Source: Pigoraptor vietnamica | Taxonomy: Eukaryota; Opisthokonta; Filasterea | Assembly: GCA_943704525.1 (NCBI GenBank) | Contig: CALSCQ010001157.1 | Location: 1 to 10,000 of the forward strand | Direction of reading: 5' to 3' | Length of the DNA: 10,000 nucleotides | In this document: positions 1 to 6,565 of the stretch, one piece after another | Numbering within the stretch: the stretch's first letter is position 1 | How the letters are laid out: each line of letters begins with the position of its first letter | Made by a program: the position numbers and the translations under genes | The notes under the pieces: generated by a model | Database searches by the model: none | What the model was told of the DNA's origin: nothing | Seen by the model: the letters and a program-made list of their open reading frames with translations, nothing else

Positions 1-18
1 GTGTGTGTGTGGGGGGGG
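1..18. repeat. (GT)5-G8 simple repeat at window edge
   Basis: Five GT units are followed by eight G. The composition is the same as the longer (GT)n-G30 tract at 5485-5564. It may continue beyond the window. Confidence 0.7.
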
Positions 19-263
19 TGTCAGTCCTAGTGGCTCGAGTAGTTCAGCGCAGACTAGATGTATGGGCGATAGCCTGCAACTGCATCGGATCATCGCGGTC
101 ACAGGGCCTTCGACACTCGAAACAAGAGGAAAAAGGGTGGAGAAAAGTGGCACTGTGATGGGCAACCTTAGGGCTGACACCCTATAGACTACGAGAGAGA
201 ACTTAGAGAGAGGGGAGGCATTGGAGGGGACGCATTGCAGACAACAGGCAGCGTGTGACGCAC
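1..263 (-). other. Probable 5' part of gene 1 intron 8; no exon recognised
   Basis: Family spacing predicts that the next exon starts with a TM2 sequence like the gene 2 exon at 7820. I translated this stretch on the minus strand and found nothing resembling it. It is pyrimidine-rich on that strand, and a frame of about 50 codons is open at the left, but it lacks TM2-like features. If it is intron, it is longer than 263 bp against 104 bp in gene 2. The first 18 bases are a (GT)n-Gn tract like the one upstream of gene 1. Confidence 0.5.
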
Positions 264-397
264 CAGCGGGCTCGATGCCTTGATGATGTCATGGTCGCGG
301 TAGAGGAACATGGTGATAAAGACGACCACGGCGAGGAATTCACCGAGAGCGCCGAGAGCAAGGAAGGCGTAGCGCAGGCCCTTGTTCTCCGAGAACT
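264..397 (-). other. Gene 1 exon 8: first transmembrane helix of a class C 7TM domain
   Basis: After the intron 560-398 (acceptor GAACGTCAG), the exon reads FSENKGLRYAFLALGALGEF followed by a hydrophobic stretch and then YRDHDIIKASSPL. The end matches the family C intracellular loop 1 pattern (R-x-x-x-[IV]-[IV]-K-A-S-[SN]). The paralogous gene 2 exon (8058-7925) is also exactly 134 nt with the same phases (1 in, 0 out), and 26 of 45 residues agree by my count. The exon ends at the donor GTGCGT (263), the same donor used in gene 2. Confidence 0.75.
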
Positions 398-3300
398 CTG
401 ACGTTCACGGGAAATAGTGAGTATGCGACGCTACACACAGTGAACTGGCGTGGAAGCACTTGCAGATCGAGAACGAGGCGTGTGGTGCGGCCGGGGAGGG
501 GGATACGCGTGACATGGGGGCAGTGGACTGGACTGGAGGCACGACGGCGCCAAACCTCACCGTTAACGCACGTTCCCATGAAGATCACGTGATCGCCCAG
601 CGACTCGCAGGCGATCAGGACGACGGGTACCGTGATGGCCACGTCGGGGGAGCTCGTGAGCCTGAACGTCAGGTTGTACGTTCCGGGCGACCCAAACAGG
701 CGCATGCCGCCAAACGTCGTCGCGCCGGCGTCGAGGTTGCGCGCGTCGCCGTCGCGCAGCTCCATCCTGGGGTCCTGCGCGCGGACAGTCGGCGCCGTCG
801 TCGGCTTGAGCTCCACGCGCACTTCGTAGTTGGAACCGCCGGCTTTCGCCAACGCGCCGAAGGCATCGTAGAGGGTGAGGGCAAAGTTGGGCAGCGTGAA
901 ACCCGTGGCGACGGAGATCGCGCCAGTGGACGCAATGCGGAGTGTCGTCCCCGGCGACGTCTGGTCGTACCCATACTGCCTGGCCGTATTGCCACTGATG
1001 CGCAGCGTGTCGTTCTGCACGAGGGAGCCCGAGTTCGAGTTGAACACGCCGCCGCCGATGCTGGCCCTGTTGTCGGTCACGTTGACGTTGGCAAAGACGA
1101 CAGTACCAATGCGGAAAATGTGGACGCCGCCGCCTGTCGATCCCGCCGTGTTCTCAGAGACCGTCACGCCCTCCATCTGCACTTCTCCCGCCGTTGTGTT
1201 GGACGTCGGCTCGTAAAAGACACCGCCGCCGCGGCCCTTTGTCGCAGTGTTGCCCTTGACGATGGCGTTCCCGTTCATGCGCAGACGCCCGCCCGTCACG
1301 GCAACGGCACCGCCGTCCACGTCAGCCGTGTTGTTCACAAGGTACCCGCCTCTAATAGAGAGAAGGGGGGCCGAGCCCTTGCACGTGTAGCCACGAGACG
1401 CCTCGAGTGCCGCGTCGACGCCGTAATCCGCCGACGCGTTGGCCGACTTGCACGGGGAGGCCGATTGCTCCACGACGCGTCCAAACACCGCACCTCCCGA
1501 GCGCGCAAAGTTGTGCTGGACGACCGAGTCCGAGAGGGCGACGCTGGCGCTGTCTTCAAACAGAACGGCGCCGCCATCCCCCGCGACGGACGCGTCGTTG
1601 CCGTCGATGATGCAGTTCGAAAGTGCCACCGCGCTGCAACCCGTCGCAAACACAGCGCCGCCCGCCAGCGACGCCCTGTTCGACTGGAAGAGTGCCCAGG
1701 AGGCCGAGACGGCGGCGCCGTTGCGGACGTACACGGCGCCACCCTGTGCAGCGCCGTTTCCGGTGAATGTCGCCGAAGGGCTTGTGACCGAGGGGATGGT
1801 CGTGAATGAGGCCGAACCCTCGACACGGATGGCACCGCCGTCGCTCGTTGCACAGTTGGACGAGAACGTGACGTTCGAAACGGCGAGCGCGCCCGTGGAG
1901 CTCACGGCCACAGCACCGCCGTAGTCATCCGCTCTGCAGATAGGGAGAAAGTGCGAATGGACATTAATTCGTTGCGCGACAGCCACAGAAGCAATATTCA
2001 AATTCGACGCGGCGCGTGACCCTCCCCCGCCCCCCACCAACCACCCTCTTCCCTCGTCTGTGTGCGGGCACTCACCGATTGCTGTCCAAGACGCTGTTCG
2101 CAACGTACGACCGCGCGCGCCCCGTAATGGACACAAAGCCGCCGAGCACCGCCCCGTTGCCGGCGCCGAGCGAATCCGTCATGTTAAAAGTTCCGTCCAG
2201 AAGAACTGCAACCGCGCCACCGGCGCCAGACGCGATGCCACCCGTGATTTTGCTGCTGCGTACGAGCAGAACGCCGTTGTCGCTCACGAGGAAGCTGCCA
2301 CCCGTCGCCGCGCGTGAGCCCACGACGTTGCACTCGGAGACGACGGCGATGGGAGTGCCCGACAGGAAGGCCACGCCGCCGTTGTCCGCCGTAGAGTTGA
2401 TGAACGTGGAGCGCGTGATGGTCGCGACGGCCGTGTTGACCAAGTAGAACACACCGCCGTCCCTCGCCTTGCTCCCCACCAACATGACGTCCTGCAGCAT
2501 GGCTGTGGGCGCGGTCTCTGTGGGCCGAGGAAGCACCTTGAGCTCGCGGTCTCCGGCGCGCAGTTGGGTGATGAGGGCGAGAAACCCGCCCTGTGGCGCA
2601 TAGCTGTTGCTGCCTGTGACCGACGATATGTTTAGGAAGGAATAGGGAACCCTGCCGCCCGCGGATCCGTAGATGCTTCCGCCGATTTCAACGGCCGAAT
2701 TGTCGTTAAACACGACTTGATCCATGACGACGCTGACGTGCCCACTGGCAAGGTACGCAGCACCGCCTCGCGTTGCCTGCAAAAGCGAGCCCGTTCAGAA
2801 CGCGTTCGGAGAGGACTGCGACCAGATACGAAGGAGAGTGAGCGCGCGTGAGATTGGGGAGCGGCACGTACCGAATTGCCGATAAACGAGACGTTGGCGA
2901 TCCGCACAACTGCGAAGTCGTCGATGTAAACGCCGCCGCCCATCTGGCCAAAGTTGTTCACCACTATCGAATTAACGAGCTCGTAACGGGCCTGCGAGGT
3001 TGGGTCGCAAGAGTAAGTGCAGGAGAGGCGTGCGTACGAGCGTGCGAGAGCGAACGACATCGAGCCGGTAGGAAGACTTTCCACTCGCTGTCGCGACAAT
3101 GGCACGGGCGTTTCGCAATTACGTCAGGACAAACGAAGATTTGAAGCAGTGAAATGGGGAATGACGAGACTTGATCATACCTCGTCCATAACGTATCCAG
3201 ACGCGCTTTGCACGCCGGAGTTGCCCGAGAAATAACAACCGTCGCAGCGAGCCCTTGCACGAGCGCGGATCCACAGGGTGCCTCCCCAATAGCCCTGATG

Positions 3301-5366
3301 TAATCGATATCATCGATATTAGGTCGTCACACGCCGTGCACTCTCTCACACATGCGCGCACGCACGCCACAAGCGTTCACTCCCTAATTCTCAACACGCG
3401 CACCAAATTCAACTCACAATGTTTCCCATGAAAGAGCAGTTGTAAAAATTCGCCGTGACGCTCCCGTCGATGACTCCCACGCCGGCGTCGCTGTCGCTGA
3501 GCGATGTGTTGTTCTCGAAACGCGCGTTGTAAATGTTCGCCACGAGGTTTCCAAAGAAGGCAAAAGCAGAGCCCTCGCCGTACGTGTCGGGCCCGGGCAG
3601 GTAGTCCACGTTGTTGTTGAGCATGTAGCTGTCGCGGATGGTGACAACCCCGTTCGTTGCGTCGGCGTACACAACACCGCCCTGGTACTCACCATAGCAC
3701 TCGGTTGCATATACGCGCTCAATGTTCGTGGCGGCAACTTCCTTCAAGTACAAGACTCCGCCGTGCCATCCCTCCGACCTCACGAAGGAAGTCCCGACCA
3801 CGTCAACACGCGGCGAGGACGTTACGTAAATCGACCCTCCGTCGCGGTACGAGATCGCGTTTCGAAACTCCGAGTTCGTTACGGAGACGTTACCAAGCTG
3901 GCTCCCGACGTAGATGGACCCGCCGTTCCCGCTCACAGACTGGCACGACAAGAATCGCGTGCGATCGACGACGAGCTTGTTTCCTCCGCTAGAGTAGATT
4001 GCGCCGCCATGGCGTTGGGAACTCCCAAAGGCAAAGCACTGAGAAAAGGTACTTCCGAGAACGGTGAGGTTGCCTGCGGCCGTCACACCGATTGCGCCCC
4101 CGTGGCTGGTGGTGCCGACCGCTGCGGGCAGTTCGTGAATGTTAGGAGGGAAGGTATGGTGCGGTGGAGGAGAGCACGTAGGGAGATGGTATGATGGAGA
4201 ATCACACCGTCAGCGTGCACTATGGTGCTTTCTTCAGCGCCATCCGGAGGAACTGGAGACTAGCCGCTCAAATATCTCGCATGCATATCATATGTGTACG
4301 CGCGTAGGATATTGCTATACGGACTCTGCGGTGTGTTCGATGCAACCTCCACATCCATACAGCGCCCAGCACACATGCCCCACACTCACAGCTGCGCAGC
4401 ACTCACATTCAAATGTCGTGTTGGACATGAGGAGGTCGCAGCGGCTGACGCGGATGACGCCCCCCGTCTTCGTATTCGAGGCACCGGACAGCGTATAGCC
4501 GCCCGCGTAGCAGTTCGTGACGTTCACAACCGCGCCGTTATCGCACGTGAGGGGCGTCGCGGTCGTCGCACCAAAGCGCGAGTTGACAAATGTCGCAATG
4601 CCGCCATCGACGAACACGCCGATGGTCGATGCCGAGTAGAAGTAGATCCCATCGAACGTCACCGGCGAGATGGCCGCCTTCAGCGAAAACGTCTGCGAGC
4701 CAGTAAGGGAGACGGTCGTCGTCTGCCACCCGTCGCCCACAAAGCGCATGTTCGCAAATGGGACGTTGAAGAGGCCGTACGTCGCACCAACGAGGCGAAT
4801 CGTGTCCCCAGCCTCCGCGAGGCAAAGGGCCGAAGTGAGATACGCCGAGCCCGAGAACCCGACGGCAGCCGTGCGGTTGTAAGCCATCGACGCTGCCGAA
4901 AGGACGCCCCTGGTGCCGTTCGCCGGACCGAGCTCTAGCGTCAGGAGCGCGCCGAGAGTAGGGGCGTCGAGCGAAAACATGCCCAACACGACGTCTCCGC
5001 TGCCGCCGACCTGGGTGAGGTCGATGTTGTAGCCGGAAGGGGACGCCGCCGAGCATACGGCCCTATACATGGTCCTGCGAAAGGGGACACACGATGCCAC
5101 GTGTAAATAACACCGAGGGGAAACAAGCAGACACGAAAGGCAAGCACAAAAGGAGCTCACGTTTGGACGGCATTCGTGTTAGGGTCGACCACGCGGGTCA
5201 CGTTGACGACGTCGCAAGAGTACGAAAACGCCGCCGCCGTTCCGTTGAGGTCTCGCCACTGACCCGCGAGGAGTGGCGGGCAGGCGGATTTGAACGCGAA
5301 ACCGCCCGTAGCAAGAGCGACGAGGAGGACGCAGGCCAGCGCCGTCGCTCGCCCAAGGACCGCCAT
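264..5366 (-). CDS. Gene 1: Pmp-repeat ectodomain class C GPCR-like receptor, 3' partial, 8 exons seen
   Basis: Exons on the minus strand: 5366-5161, 5074-4407, 4121-3418, 3294-3181, 2991-2872, 2776-2076, 1933-561 and 397-264. Phases agree at every junction and the joined frame is 1340 codons with no stop. Residues 1-24 are a signal peptide. Residues about 69-292 are a pectin-lyase-like beta-helix opening, about 292-1180 are Pmp-type repeats (GGA[IV], FxxN), about 1180-1295 a membrane-proximal domain, and about 1303-1328 the first transmembrane helix. The helix ends in YRDHDIIKASSP, which matches the class C GPCR intracellular loop 1. The ATG at 5366 was chosen because it opens a signal peptide in frame with everything downstream. 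The remaining six helices are expected left of position 1. The role inferred is a cell-surface receptor; the ligand is unknown. The main alternative is a single-pass adhesin if the 7TM exons are missing. Exon boundaries come from reading, not from transcripts. Confidence 0.85.
561..965 (-). other. Gene 1 membrane-proximal domain after the Pmp repeats
   Basis: The segment begins at DQTSPGTTLRI, continues through LYDAFGALAKAGGSNYEVRVEL and GGMRLFGSPGTYNLTFRLTSSP, and ends with ACESLGDHVIFMGTCVN just before TM1. It is alternating beta-strand-like and has no Pmp motifs. The counterpart in gene 2 (8172-8590) is strongly similar, whereas the repeats are more divergent. Large Pmp-repeat proteins of protists often carry a module of the form 'SxPxxLxL...v.lyDxfG' after the repeats, which supports calling this a separate domain. 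Its two Cys residues (ACES and GTCV) are conserved in the paralog. Its fold (possibly Ig-like) is inference. Confidence 0.6.
966..4121 (-). other. Gene 1 exons 3-7: Pmp-type repeat array
   Basis: Exons 3 to 6 and most of exon 7 encode a long series of short repeats carrying GG[AGS][ILVSA] and FxxN-like motifs. Examples are SHGGAIGV, RHGGAIYSSGG, GNGGSIYVGS, YRDGGSIYVT, MGGGVYIDD, RGGAAYLAS, DYGGAVAVSS, SDGGAIRVEG, QGGAVYVRNG, LAGGAVFATG, GDGGAVLFED, SGGAVFGR, DGGAVAVTGG, RGGGVFYEP and IGGGVFNSN. GGA(I/L/V) and FxxN are the diagnostic motifs of chlamydial polymorphic outer membrane proteins, and related repeats occur in large surface proteins of protists. They are predicted to stack as a beta-helix. 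Exon 4 (3294-3181) is a divergent insert with a run of alternating Arg-Ala and a CDGC pair. Introns: 3417-3295, 3180-2992, 2871-2777 and 2075-1934. Confidence 0.8.
4407..5074 (-). other. Gene 1 exon 2: beta-helix N-terminal segment
   Basis: This is residues about 69-292. It contains EAGDTIRLVGATYGLFNV and then MRFVGDGWQTTTVSL, the pattern that opens right-handed parallel beta-helices of the pectin-lyase type (a 'GDTIxLxxGTY' step followed by short stacked strands). Later turns such as VDGGIATFVNSRFG and KTGGVIRVSRCDLLMSNTTF lead into the Pmp repeats of the next exon. It ends in phase 1 at a GTGAGT donor. The following intron (4406-4122, 285 bp) is the longest complete intron in the window, and I see no coding signal inside it. 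Function is inferred from fold type only. Confidence 0.65.
5161..5366 (-). other. Gene 1 exon 1: start codon and signal peptide
   Basis: The exon begins at the ATG (5366-5364) with MAVLGRATALACVLLVALAT followed by GGFAFKSA. That is a short basic N-region, a hydrophobic core of Ala/Leu/Val, and a plausible cleavage site after the Ala-Phe-Ala stretch. The mature start has Cys residues and two Asn-x-Thr glycosylation sites (NGT, NVT), as expected for a secreted or surface protein. The donor GTGAGC begins at 5160 in phase 2, and the acceptor TTTCGCAG ends at 5075. An upstream in-frame Met exists, but it would add a low-complexity Pro/His/Thr stretch encoded by the microsatellite and would bury the signal peptide, so I reject it. 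Confidence 0.8.
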
Positions 5367-5534
5367 ATTGCGGGGAAAAGAAAAATTTGAAAAACACGGC
5401 TTATTTCTCCTTTCCCGAAGACAGCGACACGGCAAATAGCCCAGTGTCAGTGGAGCGTGGAATATGAAAGGGGGACCTGTGCCTCTGTGTGTGCGTGTGT
5501 GCGTCGTGTGTGTGTGTGTGCGTGCGTGCGTGTA

Positions 5535-5566
<32 letters not shown>

Positions 5567-5813
5567 GGTGCCACTCGGCAGCGGTGCCCGGTGGTGTGTG
5601 TGGCTTGAGGGTCACGTTCGCTGTTTTGATTGGCCGTGGTGTTTTATTGGTCCCTCGACTTTAACGAGAACTCGGTTAGTGGGCAAGAGCATTCGAAATG
5701 GTAACGGCACCCAATGTGTCTGGACACCGAACGCTCTGCGAAAACGCAAAGGGTGTATTTTCTCTTTTCTCCTTTTGAAGAAAAATGTGGCAGGAAGGGA
5801 AGTCACGCGCAGC
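5367..5813 (-). promoter_or_regulatory. Presumed promoter and 5' UTR region of gene 1
   Basis: This is the non-coding interval upstream of the gene 1 ATG. On the gene 1 strand it holds two CCAAT boxes (ATTGG on the plus strand at 5629-5633 and 5646-5650, 17 bp apart), a C30 run with a CA/CG-rich tract (5564-5485), and a T-rich leader just before the ATG. No TATA box is evident. No transcription start can be placed, and the regulatory role is assumed from position. Confidence 0.4.
5485..5564. repeat. GT-rich microsatellite joined to a run of 30 G
   Basis: GT/GCGT dinucleotides run from about 5485 to 5533, followed by an uninterrupted G run at 5535-5564. On the gene 1 strand it is C30 followed by a CA-rich tract, beginning about 200 bp and ending about 120 bp before the ATG. 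A run this long is prone to slippage and to sequencing error, so the exact count is uncertain. Confidence 0.9.
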
Positions 5814-5830
5814 TTACACGTTCGTCGAAC
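5813..5830. repeat. Inverted partial copy of the 30-bp repeat
   Basis: CTTACACGT on the plus strand (5813-5821) is the exact complement of ACGTGTAAG in every later repeat unit except the first, which has AGG in place of AGA just after this core. A CGAAC follows after a few bases, as on the reverse strand of the array. It could pair with the array across about 60 bases or more. Confidence 0.45.
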
Positions 5831-6038
5831 TGACCGCTTGCATATCTGTGGGGGACAACCATTGGAAAATGTGAGCAAGAAAAAAGTTCGCCCACGTGTA
5901 AGGCAGAAAGAAAAAGTTCGCTCACGTGTAAGACAGAAAGAAAAAGTTCGCTCACGTGTAAGACAGAAAGAAAAAGTTCGCCCACGTGTAAGACAGAAAG
6001 AAAAAGTTCGTCCACGTGTAAGACTCAGCTCAACTCAC
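5814..6038 (-). other. Possible last intron and mini-exon of gene 2 (alternative 3' end)
   Basis: GACATCG|GTGAGT at 6038 is a full donor match that overlaps the last codons before the TGA at 6027-6025. A good acceptor, with a pyrimidine run and CCCCCACAG, ends at 5846. Joining 6039 to 5845 keeps frame (phase 1) and gives the alternative C-terminus ...LQDIDMQAVSSTNV, with TAA at 5816-5814. The 193-bp intron would contain the entire CACGTG repeat array. If it is not spliced, the protein ends ...LQDIGELS. Sequence alone does not decide between them. Confidence 0.4.
5881..6024. repeat. 30-bp tandem repeat, five units, each with CACGTG
   Basis: There are four full units (5881, 5911, 5941, 5971) and a 24-bp fifth unit (6001-6024), nearly identical. 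Each has five A, then GTTCG, two variable pyrimidines, CACGTGTAAG and a purine-rich end. CACGTG sits at 5893, 5923, 5953, 5983 and 6013, exactly 30 bp apart. The array abuts the gene 2 TGA (6025). It has no stop in two minus-strand frames, including that of gene 2, and is also open on the plus strand, so the reading frames across it are likely a by-product of repetition. Confidence 0.95.
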
Positions 6039-6565
6039 CGATGTCCTGTAGTGTGATGCTTTCCGACATGGCGGCCTGCAAAGCCGCTCCCATAGAGTCC
6101 CTCCGCAGCTTGGGTGTCGATACTTCATCGTCTTCCGCAACCGTCTCCTCCCTGGGCGTCTTGCTGGCTACGGCCGAGACGCCGCCATCGCTCGCTTCGT
6201 CGCCGAAACGCACGGAGCTCGGGCGCCGACCCTTCGCCGGCAGGGGCACCTCCCCATGAAGTTCGCGAATCTTGGCCTCGAGCGTATCCACTCGCTTGAG
6301 CAGGGACGTATTCTCGTGCCACAGGTCCATGTTTGACTTGACCGCCTCCTCGTACTTTTGCTGCACGTGATCAATGGCCGGGAAGTGTTCAGAATCTCGG
6401 CGAAGATTTCACCCCCCAAAACAGCCCACGAAGCCGAACATACCTTCTGTGCGGAGAGTTCGTCCTTGAGTCTGGACTCTTCGGCTTCGGACGAGGTGGC
6501 CGAGTTGGTGGATGCCATCGACATGCGTGTCCCGTTGCCGGATGTCAGACCAGAATTGGCCGCCT
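6025..6565 (-). other. Gene 2 cytoplasmic tail: coiled coil and basic/Ser-rich end
   Basis: Exon 6565-6444 encodes a Ser/Thr/Asn-rich linker and then EEESRLKDELSAQK-like heptads. After the intron 6443-6361, exon 6360-6025 continues with QKYEEAVKSNMDLWHENTSL and LKRVDTLEAKIRELHGEV. Hydrophobic residues (L, V, M, L, L, V, L, I, L) recur with heptad spacing for roughly 45 residues, which predicts a parallel coiled coil directly after the 7TM bundle. Beyond it lie RRPSS and RRDS, which look like basophilic-kinase sites, and an acidic patch. GABA-B1/B2 receptors dimerise through a coiled coil at this position, so a dimerisation role is inferred by analogy. Confidence 0.7.

Noticed and set aside
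1-170. Open frame of about 50 codons on the minus strand as the next gene 1 exon
   Set aside because: It has no TM2-like sequence, includes the (GT)n-Gn edge repeat as Pro/His codons, and does not resemble the gene 2 exon at 7820.
460-1809. 449-residue open frame on the plus strand
   Set aside because: It is antisense to the gene 1 ectodomain exon, Arg/Ala/Val-rich with no recognisable domain, and arises from the GC-rich codon bias of the true frame.
3295-3320. ATCGAT-ATC-ATCGAT motif in a gene 1 intron as an operator or integration site
   Set aside because: It is short, lies inside the 123-bp intron next to its acceptor, and is explained by a chance repeat of a palindromic hexamer.
264-5366. 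Bacterial (chlamydial) origin of the Pmp genes or contamination
   Set aside because: Many GT-AG introns with conserved phases and fusion to class C GPCR helices place the genes in a eukaryotic genome. No autotransporter beta-barrel is seen.
5881-6024. CRISPR array
   Set aside because: The 30-bp units are contiguous with no unique spacers, and the context is eukaryotic.
5457-6056. 199-residue plus-strand frame with a basic RVRQKEKV-type repeat
   Set aside because: It is built from the GT microsatellite, the G30 run (poly-Gly) and the 30-bp array. Repeats without a stop in the unit keep frames open, and nothing supports a gene.
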